This document shows, piece by piece, positions 8,410 to 17,070 of a DNA stretch of 64,000 nucleotides (position 1 is the stretch's first letter; every line of letters starts with the position of its first letter). A model generated the notes under the pieces. The model saw nothing but the letters and a program-made list of their open reading frames with translations, had not been told where the DNA came from and did no database searches. This DNA is from Sphingobium yanoikuyae (GTDB taxonomy: Bacteria; Pseudomonadota; Alphaproteobacteria; Sphingomonadales; Sphingomonadaceae). The stretch lies in contig NZ_CP139979.1 of NCBI RefSeq assembly GCF_034424525.1, forward strand, positions 1,488,001 to 1,552,000, written 5' to 3'. The position numbers were made by a program, and so were the translations under genes.

Positions 8410-8499
8410 ATGTCTCGAATTGATGTCTTCGGCGATCGTATCTGTCTGGTGAGCAGCCTGCTGATCCTGGGCTGGTTCATTTACAACGTGTCCTTCTAA
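8410..8499 (+). CDS. Candidate small single-span membrane protein (29 aa)
   Basis: A very short frame starts at ATG 8410, nine bases after GAAGG, and encodes MSRIDVFGDRICLVSSLLILGWFIYNVSF. An in-frame ATG at 8401 would add three residues. The C-terminal two thirds (LVSSLLILGWFIYNV) would form one transmembrane helix after a charged head, the usual design of bacterial small membrane proteins. It stands alone in the 518-base gap between the DUF2093 and formaldehyde dehydrogenase genes. Reality is uncertain without conservation or expression data. Confidence 0.4.
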   Translation: MSRIDVFGDRICLVSSLLILGWFIYNVSF

Positions 8500-8710
8500 A
8501 CAGGACGCGACCGGGAAAGGCAGGGCGATCTATTTGGCGATGCAAGTCGCTGGATGCGCTTTGTTTTTTTCGGATCCTGCTGGATTTTCCTCTCCTTTGG
8601 ACAGCGGTATCGGCTGGCAATTGCTGCCGGAACCGATATGAACGCCGGGAATGCTTTTAACAGGGCGTCCTCGGGGCGCCCGTTCACGCCAGTCATGGGA
8701 GTAGCCCGCC

Positions 8711-9823
<1,113 letters not shown>

Positions 9824-9849
9824 ACCGATTACCCAACAGGAGAGTGACC

Positions 9850-10230
9850 ATGTTCAGCCATGTGATGGTGGGATCGAATGATCTCGACGTTTCCCGCGCC
9901 TTTTATGATGCGCTGTTCGGTGCGGTCGGCGGCAAGCCGGCGATGCAGGACGACAAGGGGCGGCTGATCTACATGCATGACGGCGCGCTGTTCATGGTCA
10001 CAAAACCGATCGACGGGGAACCGGCCTGCCACGCCAATGGCGGCACGATCGGTTTCCGCATGACATCGACCGAGCAGGCCGATGCCTGGCATGCGGCCGG
10101 GGTCGCTGCGGGCGGCACGGCTTGCGAAGATCCGCCGGGCGTGCGCGAGGGCGGCTTCGGCAAGCTCTATCTCGCCTATCTGCGCGATCCCGCCGGCAAC
10201 AAGCTGTGCGGCCTGCATCGGATCGGCTGA
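9850..10230 (+). CDS. VOC (glyoxalase/dioxygenase fold) protein in the formaldehyde operon
   Basis: The 126-residue product begins MFSHVMVGSNDLDVSRAFYDALFG and ends GKLYLAYLRDPAGNKLCGLHRIG, the two beta-alpha-beta-beta-beta modules of the VOC superfamily. His-4 and a late acidic/His region could bind metal. The start is taken at ATG 9850 after CAGGAGAG; GTG 9844 is possible. It lies between the class III ADH and S-formylglutathione hydrolase genes, suggesting a role with glutathione adducts. I infer that from position; the reaction is unknown. Confidence 0.85.
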   Translation: MFSHVMVGSNDLDVSRAFYDALFGAVGGKPAMQDDKGRLIYMHDGALFMVTKPIDGEPACHANGGTIGFRMTSTEQADAWHAAGVAAGGTACEDPPGVREGGFGKLYLAYLRDPAGNKLCGLHRIG

Positions 10231-10244
10231 GGAAGGAAATACGG

Positions 10245-11081
10245 GTGGAAACGGTTTCGACCAACACGGCCTTTGGCGGCGTCCAAGGCGTCTATCGCCA
10301 TGCTTCGCGCGAGACGGGGACGGAGATGACCTTCTCCGTCTTCGTGCCGCCGCATGCGCCGGGCGCGAAGCTGCCGGTGGTCTGGTATCTGTCCGGCCTT
10401 ACCTGCACCCATGCCAATGTGACGGAAAAGGGCGAGTTTCGCCGGGCCTGCGCGGAACTGGGGTTGATCTTCGTCGCGCCCGATACCTCGCCGCGCGGCG
10501 AGGGCGTGGCCGACGATCCGGACGGCGCCTGGGACTTTGGCCTGGGCGCGGGCTTCTATGTCGATGCGACGCAGGCGCCCTATGCCGCCCATTATCGCAT
10601 GTGGTCCTATGTGACGCAGGAATTGCCGGCGCTGATCGCGGACCAGTTTCCCGCCGACATGGATCGCCAGTCGATCATGGGGCACAGCATGGGCGGCCAT
10701 GGCGCGCTGACCGTCGGGCTGACCTATCCCGATCGTTATCGCGCGGTGTCTGCCTTTGCGCCGATCGTGGCGCCGGGGCAGGTGCCCTGGGGCGAGAAGG
10801 CGCTGGGCGGCTATCTGGGCGAGGACCGGGCGGCGTGGCGCAAGCATGACGCGGTCGCGCTGATCGAGGATGGCGCGCGGATCGATGCGCTGCTGGTTGA
10901 CCAGGGCGCTGGCGACAGCTTCCTGGAGGGGCAGTTGCGCCCGCAATTGCTGCGCACGGCCTGCGACGCGGCGGGCATCGACCTGACGCTCAATCTGCGC
11001 GAGGGCTATGATCATAGCTATTATTTCATCTCCAGCTTCATGGACGATCACCTGCGCTGGCACGCGGCGCGGCTGGGCTGA
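10245..11081 (+). CDS. fghA: S-formylglutathione hydrolase
   Basis: GTG 10245 follows GGAAGGAAATACG and gives 278 residues, the usual length for the family. Features include LPVVWYLSGLTCTHANVTEKGEF, APDTSPRGEG, GAGFYVDATQAPY, the nucleophile elbow GHSMGGHGAL and the catalytic histidine in GYDHSYYFISSF. It hydrolyses S-formylglutathione to formate and glutathione in the cytoplasm. It completes the pathway begun by the class III ADH two genes upstream. An in-frame frame extending to 10122 overlaps the VOC gene and is not needed. Confidence 0.97.
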   Translation: METVSTNTAFGGVQGVYRHASRETGTEMTFSVFVPPHAPGAKLPVVWYLSGLTCTHANVTEKGEFRRACAELGLIFVAPDTSPRGEGVADDPDGAWDFGLGAGFYVDATQAPYAAHYRMWSYVTQELPALIADQFPADMDRQSIMGHSMGGHGALTVGLTYPDRYRAVSAFAPIVAPGQVPWGEKALGGYLGEDRAAWRKHDAVALIEDGARIDALLVDQGAGDSFLEGQLRPQLLRTACDAAGIDLTLNLREGYDHSYYFISSFMDDHLRWHAARLG

Positions 11082-11302
11082 GCAATTGGGCTGATCGCGG
11101 GCCGTCCGGGCAAAGCCTGGATGGTCGCGGCACAAGATAAGCTATTTTGCCTTTCTCTATGGAATGAGTAGATAGAGTGCCGAGCGTTTCGCTCCGCGGC
11201 TTTTGAAGGATGTCAGCTTGCTCCGCGTCACCAACGGCTAAAGCGCACGGTACCCAAGCGACAACGCCCGGTTTCGTGTTCCTCCCGCACAAGGAGAAGA
11301 CG

Positions 11303-11455
11303 ATGACCCACAAGCAAGCCCGTGTCCGCCAGCAGCGGCAGGACCAGATCCCGCAAATCCACATTCCCCATAGCAGCTGGTCGCGCGTCGAGCGCAACCG
11401 CAGCGCTGAGGCCGTGCTGGCGCCGGGCGATTTCTGGGCGCGATTGGGGCTTTAA
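11303..11455 (+). CDS. Small basic hypothetical protein (50 aa)
   Basis: ATG 11303 follows a strong ribosome site (AAGGAGAAGACG). The product MTHKQARVRQQRQDQIPQIH continues to an ARLGL end; it is basic, with many Gln and Arg in the first half and a possible amphipathic second half. It has no signal peptide. The ribosome site and codon use argue that it is real. No family recognised; it stands alone between fghA and the convergent purU. Confidence 0.55.
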   Translation: MTHKQARVRQQRQDQIPQIHIPHSSWSRVERNRSAEAVLAPGDFWARLGL

Positions 11456-11542
11456 CGACCGTTCGCTTCGCGCTTGTCGAGAAGGGCCGCATAGGGTTTT
11501 CGACAGGCTCGAACCGAACGGATGTCGGGCCGCTTGTCCTTC

Positions 11543-12412
11543 CTAGCGAAACACCACCGTCTTGCCGCCATTGCGCAGCACGCGGCGGTCGGCGAGCCAG
11601 CCGACGGCGCGGGCCAGCACCTGGGCCTCGATATCGCGGCCGATGCGGATCATGTCGTCGGCGGTGGCACGATGGTCGACGCGCTCGACCGCCTGTTCGA
11701 TGATCGGCCCTTCGTCGAGGTCGGCGGTGACGAAATGGGCGGTGGCGCCGATCAGCTTGACGCCGCGCTCATGGGCACGGTGATAGGGGCGGGCGCCCTT
11801 GAAGCCGGGCAGGAAGCTGTGATGGATGTTGACGCAGCGGCCCGCAAGCCGATCGACCAGACTTTCCGACAGCACCTGCATATAGCGGGCGAGGATCAGA
11901 TATTCCGACCGGCTGCGATCGAACAGGTCGAGCAGGGCGGCCTCCTGCGCGGCCTTGTCGCCATTGGGCGGCAGCTCATGATAGGGGATGCCGTGCCATT
12001 CGGTGATGCGGCGCATGTCGGGATGGTTGGACACCACCCCCATGATGTCGACCGCGAGCGTGCCGGTCTGCCAGCGGTGCAGCAGGTCGGCGAGGCAGTG
12101 CGACCCCTTCGACACGGCGATCAGCATGCGCGGGCGTTCGGCCGCTTCGGTGAGGCGCCAATCCATGGCGAAGCGGGTGCCGATGTCGGCAAATTCGTCG
12201 CGCAGGCCGGCGGTATCGAAGCGCATGCCGGTATCGGTCGCCTCGAACGCCACGCGCATGAAGAAGAGGCCGGCCTCGCGGTCGGCATATTGCTGGCTGT
12301 CGGTGATGAAGCCGCCCCGTTCGGCGAGGAACTGGCTGACCGCCGCGACGATGCCGACGCGGTCGGCGCAGACCAGGGTCAATATCCAGGACGGGATGGT
12401 CTTGTCATTCAC
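11543..12412 (-). CDS. purU: Formyltetrahydrofolate deformylase
   Basis: GTG at 12412 is preceded by GGAGG and gives 289 residues. An N-terminal ACT domain (LTLVCADRVGIVAAVSQFLAERGGF) is followed by a formyltransferase-like domain with SKGSHCLADLL, VVSNHPDMRRI and the catalytic NIHHSFLPGFKGARPYHRAHERGVKLIGATAHFVT block. PurU hydrolyses 10-formyl-tetrahydrofolate to formate and tetrahydrofolate, balancing the one-carbon pool. It lies 52 bases after the 2-oxoacid dioxygenase gene on the same strand, probably as one transcript. The neighbouring formaldehyde operon also produces formate. Confidence 0.95.
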   Translation of the reverse strand: MNDKTIPSWILTLVCADRVGIVAAVSQFLAERGGFITDSQQYADREAGLFFMRVAFEATDTGMRFDTAGLRDEFADIGTRFAMDWRLTEAAERPRMLIAVSKGSHCLADLLHRWQTGTLAVDIMGVVSNHPDMRRITEWHGIPYHELPPNGDKAAQEAALLDLFDRSRSEYLILARYMQVLSESLVDRLAGRCVNIHHSFLPGFKGARPYHRAHERGVKLIGATAHFVTADLDEGPIIEQAVERVDHRATADDMIRIGRDIEAQVLARAVGWLADRRVLRNGGKTVVFR

Positions 12413-12464
12413 GGCAACGCCTCCAGCAACATTGCGCAGGCGTTGCCTCAAGCCGGGGCCGCGA

Positions 12465-13481
12465 TCAAGCCTTGGCGCTGGTCATGGCGAAGATGCCGGT
12501 GGCGTTGCCGGTGTCGAAGGCGAGGTCCAGCGTGCCGGTGTCCGGGTCGATATCGCGGCTGATGAATTCGTAGAAGGAGCCGGGCACGCTGCGCAGATCG
12601 CGGTCGGCGAACAGGCGCTCGACACTGTCGGCACGGAAGGCGGTCTGGCGGACGCGGCCGGTGGCGGAGATTTCGAGCTTGGGCTTCATCGGCCGGTCTT
12701 CCGCCTTGAGGCGATCGGCCAGCGCGGCGACATCGGGCACGCGGTCGGTGGCATGGTTGAAGGCATTGCCCTCGGTCGCGATCCAGGCGGCTTCGTTGGA
12801 GCGGGAGAGCAGCAGCTCATAATCGGCAAAGGCCGGCGGTTCATGCTGGCGGTCGAAGGCGGAGACGATGACGGACAGGGCGGCGGCTGCGTCATTGAAG
12901 CCGACCGGTTCGCCGGCGGCATAGCGGTCGAGCAGGGCAATGGTCGGGGCGTCGAGCGGATCGCGCGACGTGCCGAAGATGCGGGTCGCGGCCGCGCCAA
13001 ATTCCGCGTCGAACCGGTCGACATGCAGTTCGGAGAGGAAGAATTGCGGGATCGCCTCGGGTGCGTCGACATGGGCATAGGCGCGGCCGGTCATCTTGAG
13101 GCGATCGAGCGGATAGAGGGCGGCCATGCGATAGCCCAAGGGCAGGAAGATGCGGGTGAAGGCATCCTCGCCAGCGGGCAGGGCGCCGGTCGGCCCATCG
13201 GCAAAGCGGATGGTGCGCAGCGCGCCATGGTCGAACATCACCCGGCCACCACGCGCCAGCGTGTCGGCGACATAGGCCGCGCCGCTCGGCACCCGTTCGA
13301 GCAGGTCGTGGAACAGGATGACGTTCATCGCCATGGCAAAGGCGGCGCGGCTGACGGTCGGGCCGCTTTGCGCCAGCAGCGCGGGATCGATCGCCAGTGC
13401 GTCCAGTGCGGCCTTGCCGGCGTCTTCGCCCAGCACCGACTGAACCAGGGCGACGATGCTTCTTTCATTCTGTGACGACAT
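12465..13481 (-). CDS. DUF1338 / HglS-type 2-oxoacid dioxygenase-decarboxylase
   Basis: The start ATG at 13481 has GGAG seven bases upstream; the product is 338 residues. It shows the DUF1338 pattern: MFDHGALRTIRF with the first metal His, IPQFFLSELHVDRF, GNAFNHATDRVPD with the second His, and PGSFYEFISRD with the metal Glu. The characterised relative HglS converts 2-oxoadipate to D-2-hydroxyglutarate in D-lysine catabolism, using iron. The present protein is shorter than that enzyme, so the exact 2-oxoacid is uncertain. A divergent LysR gene 88 bases away probably controls it together with purU. Confidence 0.85.
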   Translation of the reverse strand: MSSQNERSIVALVQSVLGEDAGKAALDALAIDPALLAQSGPTVSRAAFAMAMNVILFHDLLERVPSGAAYVADTLARGGRVMFDHGALRTIRFADGPTGALPAGEDAFTRIFLPLGYRMAALYPLDRLKMTGRAYAHVDAPEAIPQFFLSELHVDRFDAEFGAAATRIFGTSRDPLDAPTIALLDRYAAGEPVGFNDAAAALSVIVSAFDRQHEPPAFADYELLLSRSNEAAWIATEGNAFNHATDRVPDVAALADRLKAEDRPMKPKLEISATGRVRQTAFRADSVERLFADRDLRSVPGSFYEFISRDIDPDTGTLDLAFDTGNATGIFAMTSAKA

Positions 13482-13569
13482 AAGAACGCTCCACGATGAC
13501 AGCGTCCTTATCGCAGGATAGGGTGGGTCGCGCAAATAGGGAGCTGTCATCACTTGATGCGGAACGGGA

Positions 13570-14469
13570 ATGGATAGGGCGCGCAAATGGCTGCCGCCGA
13601 TGAGCGCGCTCAACAGTTTCGACGCGGCCGCGACCCATGGCAGCTTCTCGCGCGCCGGGGTGGAAGTGGGGCTGACCCAGAGCGCGGTCAGTCGCCAGAT
13701 CGCACTGCTGGAGGATTGGTTGCAGACGCCCTTGTTCGACCGGGTCGGGCGACGGGTGCAACTGAACGAGGCGGGACAGGCCTATGCCGAGGAGATCCGC
13801 CCGGCGCTCGACCGGATTCGGCGGGCGACCCGGCGGGTGGCGGCGCGGCGGGCGCAGGGGGCACTGCGGATCGCGACCCTGCCCAGTTTCGGCATGCGCT
13901 GGCTGGCGCCGCGCCTGCCGGGCCTCAGCGCGCTGCATCCCGATCTGGTGGTGGATTTCGCATCGCGATCCGACCCGTTCGATTTCGCGCAGGAGGAATT
14001 TGACGCGGCGATCCACTATGGCCTGCCGGAGGAATGGCCCGGCGTGGCACAGGATTATCTGTTTCGCGAGCAGATGGTGCCGGTCTGCGCGCCGGACTGG
14101 CTGGCGGCCAATGGGCTGCGGTCACCGGCCGATCTGCTGGGCAAGCCGCTGCTGAGCCAGAGTTCGCGGCGGGACGCCTGGGCGCGCTGGTTCGCGGCGG
14201 CGGGCGTCGAGGCGGGGCCGTTGCCGCCGGGGCCGGCGTTCGAGCATTTCCTGATGCTGGCGCAGGCGGTGGTGGCGGGGGCGGGCGTGGCGCTGATCCC
14301 CAGCTTCCTGATCCGGCCGGAGCTGGAGGCGGGCAGCCTGGTCATCCCGTTCGACCGCCCCTTGTCGAGCGAGCAGGCCTATTATCTGGTCTATCCCACG
14401 GGGCTTGGCGGCCATCCGGGACTGGCACGGTTCCGCGCCTGGATGCTGGCGAGCGCGGGCGCGGAATAG
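13570..14469 (+). CDS. LysR-family transcriptional regulator (GcvA-like)
   Basis: The 299-residue product has the GcvA-type start PPMSALNSFDAAATHGSFSRAGVEVGLTQSAVSRQIALLE, a winged helix-turn-helix, then a type 2 periplasmic-binding-like effector domain containing ALRIATLPSFGMRWLAPRL and FDAAIHYG. It is transcribed divergently from the DUF1338 enzyme gene, the usual arrangement for a LysR regulator and its target. The effector is unknown but may be an amino acid or 2-oxoacid of that pathway. Confidence 0.92.
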   Translation: MDRARKWLPPMSALNSFDAAATHGSFSRAGVEVGLTQSAVSRQIALLEDWLQTPLFDRVGRRVQLNEAGQAYAEEIRPALDRIRRATRRVAARRAQGALRIATLPSFGMRWLAPRLPGLSALHPDLVVDFASRSDPFDFAQEEFDAAIHYGLPEEWPGVAQDYLFREQMVPVCAPDWLAANGLRSPADLLGKPLLSQSSRRDAWARWFAAAGVEAGPLPPGPAFEHFLMLAQAVVAGAGVALIPSFLIRPELEAGSLVIPFDRPLSSEQAYYLVYPTGLGGHPGLARFRAWMLASAGAE

Positions 14470-14487
14470 GCGCCCGCGCTAGGGTGC

Positions 14488-15513
14488 CTAGTTCTTCTTC
14501 GGCATGCAGTCCGCGCCGGCGGCCTTGATGCTGCTGCATAGGCGCGAGGCGTCGGCGCTGCTGGCGATCGGTCCGGCCTGAAGGCGGGTCACGCTGCCGG
14601 CCTTGACCAGATAGGGCTGATAGCCGGAGAGGCCGCTGACCTTGCGGGTCAACTGGCTCCACAGCGCACGGGCGCGGCCTTCGTCGCCGAACGCGCCAAG
14701 CTGGACGCGCCAGTCGCCGCCGGCGGCCGGTGCCGGCATCCTGGACGGCGCGGGCTTGGGCGGCGCGGGCTTGGAGGGGGCTGGTTTGGCTGCCTCCGGT
14801 GCCGGCTTGGGCGCGACCGGCTGCGGCTTGGCTACCGCGACCTGGGTTGCGGGTGCGGGAACCTGCTTCGCTGGTGCCGGGGCGGGAGAAGCCGGGCGCG
14901 GCTGGGTCGCTGTCGCGGGCAGGGTCAGGCTGGCACTGGCCAGGCTTTTTTCCTGCGCTTCCATCGACGAGGCCAGGGCAAGGCCCTGCTTGCGCTGGTC
15001 GGCGGGGATATATTTATCCATCTGCTGCAGGCTGGTGGTCGCCTGTGGCAGGCCGGAGGCGGAGGCGCGGGTCATCATCGCATAGGCGCGGACCCAGTCC
15101 TTGCCGACCATGTCGCCGTTGAACAGGGCGGTGCCGACAATATATTGCGCGCGGGTTTCGCCGCGGGCGGCGGCATGCTGCAGATAGGGCATGGCCCCGG
15201 CGCGATCGCCCTGCTGAAACATCAGCAGGCCCAGATTATCCTCGGCGCGGGCGTGGCCCTGCGCCGTTGCCTTGCGATACCAGTCGACGGCGCTGTTGAG
15301 ATCGGCCGGAACGCCGCGGCCGAGCTTGTAGGCCTGGCCCAGATTGAACTGCGCATCGGGATCGCCGGCATTGGCGAGCGGGCGCCATTCGGCGATCGCC
15401 TTGGCATAATCGCCCTGCTGCCAGGCATCGACGCCGGCCTTCACATCGGCAAGCGCCGGCAAGGCGGCCGTCAACAGCGTGCCGAACGCAACGGCTCCCC
15501 AGATAGGCTTCAT
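14488..15513 (-). CDS. Exported Sel1/TPR-repeat protein with SPOR domain
   Basis: ATG 15513 has GGAG eight bases before it, and gives 341 residues; ATG 15519 is in frame. A Sec signal peptide (MKPIWGAVAFGTLLTAALPALA) precedes Sel1-type repeats (GDYAKAIAEWRPLANAGDPDAQFNLGQAYKLGRGV, YRKATAQGHARAEDNLGLLMFQQGD). A Pro/Ala/Lys-rich linker and a C-terminal SPOR domain (DWRVQLGAFGDEGRARALW to ADCMPKKN) follow. SPOR domains bind denuded peptidoglycan at division sites, so the protein probably acts in the periplasm at the septum. It is divergent from the ParA gene, and a second SPOR protein lies beyond it. Confidence 0.88.
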   Translation of the reverse strand: MKPIWGAVAFGTLLTAALPALADVKAGVDAWQQGDYAKAIAEWRPLANAGDPDAQFNLGQAYKLGRGVPADLNSAVDWYRKATAQGHARAEDNLGLLMFQQGDRAGAMPYLQHAAARGETRAQYIVGTALFNGDMVGKDWVRAYAMMTRASASGLPQATTSLQQMDKYIPADQRKQGLALASSMEAQEKSLASASLTLPATATQPRPASPAPAPAKQVPAPATQVAVAKPQPVAPKPAPEAAKPAPSKPAPPKPAPSRMPAPAAGGDWRVQLGAFGDEGRARALWSQLTRKVSGLSGYQPYLVKAGSVTRLQAGPIASSADASRLCSSIKAAGADCMPKKN

Positions 15514-15705
15514 ATCCATGCTCCAGACCGGAATATTCGTCCGGCACTATCGTCAAACAAGGTTAACGCCTTCTTAGCATTGCCGGATCCATGATGTGAA
15601 ACCGGGGATAGGTGATCCTCAACAAGGTTGCCAGACCAGTTAACCGAATTTTAGGCGGCGCCATGCCAAATCGTTTCGGAACTGGATTTACCTGGGGGAA
15701 GGCGC

Positions 15706-16425
15706 GTGCGCATATTGGCATTGGCATCGCAAAAAGGCGGATCGGGCAAGACGACCCTGTCCGGTCATCTGGCCGTACAGGCGCAGCTGGCCGGGGCCGG
15801 TCCGGTCGTGCTGATCGACATCGATCCCCAGGGTTCGCTGGCCGATTGGTGGAACGAGCGCGAGGCCGAATATCCCGCCTTTGCCCAGACCACGGTTGCG
15901 CGGCTGGCCGCCGACCTCGAAATCCTGCGCCAGCAGGGCTTCAAGCTGGCCGTCATTGATACGCCGCCGGCCATCACCATGGCGATCCAGAGCGTGATTT
16001 CGGTTGCCGAACTGATCGTCGTGCCGACCCGTCCGAGCCCGCATGACCTGCGCGCTGTCGGTGCCACGGTCGACCTGTGCGAACGCGCCGGCAAGCCGCT
16101 GATCTTCGTCGTCAATGCTGCGACGCCCAAGGCGCGCATCACCTCCGAAGCCGCTGTCGCTTTGTCGCAGCATGGCACGGTGGCGCCGGTGACGCTGCAC
16201 CATCGTACCGATTTCGCCGCCTCGATGATCGACGGGCGCACGGTGATGGAGGTCGATCCCAAGGGCAAGTCGGCCGCCGAAGTAACGGGCCTGTGGAGCT
16301 ATATCTCCGATCGCCTGGAAAAGAATTTCCGCCGCACGGTCTTTTCCGTGCCCCAGAACAGCGTCGGCACCGCCGCTGCTTCGCGTCCCGCCGGTGGTGG
16401 CTTCGGCCGCCGCGTCGTGCAGTAA
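15706..16425 (+). CDS. ParA/MinD-family ATPase (orphan)
   Basis: GTG 15706 follows GGGGGAAGG. The 239-residue product has the deviant Walker A ASQKGGSGKTTLSGHL, Walker A' VVLIDIDPQGSLADWW, and the Walker B-like LAVIDTPPA. It has no N-terminal helix-turn-helix, like type Ib plasmid ParA and chromosomal positioning ATPases. The next gene, 15 bases downstream, encodes a protein with a C-terminal ribbon-helix-helix domain, a plausible partner. A SPOR-TPR lipoprotein follows. I infer a role in positioning a cell-envelope or DNA cargo; it is not the main chromosomal parA, because no parB is nearby. Confidence 0.9.
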   Translation: MRILALASQKGGSGKTTLSGHLAVQAQLAGAGPVVLIDIDPQGSLADWWNEREAEYPAFAQTTVARLAADLEILRQQGFKLAVIDTPPAITMAIQSVISVAELIVVPTRPSPHDLRAVGATVDLCERAGKPLIFVVNAATPKARITSEAAVALSQHGTVAPVTLHHRTDFAASMIDGRTVMEVDPKGKSAAEVTGLWSYISDRLEKNFRRTVFSVPQNSVGTAAASRPAGGGFGRRVVQ

Positions 16426-16440
16426 GAAAAGGGGGCTATC

Positions 16441-17037
16441 ATGGCTGAAGCCAAACCGATCGCTTCCCTGACGTCCGGCCTGCTGGCGCGCAAGGGCGCA
16501 GCCACGCCGGCAATGCGCCGCCCGATGCTGGGCTTTGGTCGCCCGAGCAATGCCGGCATGGTGTCCGACGATCTGGGCTGGAACGACATGGGTTTCGACG
16601 TGCCGATGCACGATGACGAGCCTGCCGCGCCGACCGCGCCCGTCGCCACCGGCCTGACGCCGATGACCACGGTGCTCGCACCGGTTCCGGTCCCGGCGGT
16701 CGTGACCGAACGCGAGGAACTGGCCGAGCGCGTGGCGCAGGTTGTTCTGCCCGAGACGGTGGAAGCCGAGCCGGAACCGGCCGAACTGGTGATGGCTGCC
16801 AAGCCGATGCGGGCAAAGCCGGCGCCGGTGCGCGCCGCACCGGCCAAGGCGATGGCAGTCGATAACGCACGCAAGGCGGCCTTCACGCTGCGGCTGGATG
16901 CGGGCCGTCATCTCAAGCTGCGTCTGGCGGCGGCCGTGACTGGCCGGTCGGCGCAACAGGTTGTTACCGAAGCACTGGATGCTTTCCTCGAAGGGCTGCC
17001 CGAGATTGATCGGCTTGCCCAGCAATTGCCGCACTGA
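16441..17037 (+). CDS. ParA partner protein with C-terminal ribbon-helix-helix domain
   Basis: This 198-residue protein follows the ParA gene after 15 bases. The N-terminal 60 residues contain LARKGAATPAMRRPMLGFGRP and an acidic patch. A long Pro/Ala/Val/Glu-rich linker follows, and then KAAFTLRLDAGRHLKLRLAAAVTGRSAQQVVTEALDAFLEGL, which fits a ribbon-helix-helix fold: a beta strand and two helices with the G-x-S/T-x-Q turn. RHH proteins serve as centromere-binding partners of small ParA ATPases on plasmids. Here DNA binding is inferred. The linker length is unusual. Confidence 0.72.
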   Translation: MAEAKPIASLTSGLLARKGAATPAMRRPMLGFGRPSNAGMVSDDLGWNDMGFDVPMHDDEPAAPTAPVATGLTPMTTVLAPVPVPAVVTEREELAERVAQVVLPETVEAEPEPAELVMAAKPMRAKPAPVRAAPAKAMAVDNARKAAFTLRLDAGRHLKLRLAAAVTGRSAQQVVTEALDAFLEGLPEIDRLAQQLPH

Positions 17038-17070
17038 CGCGGCGATCTTTGATTATAGGTGGGTAAGGTC

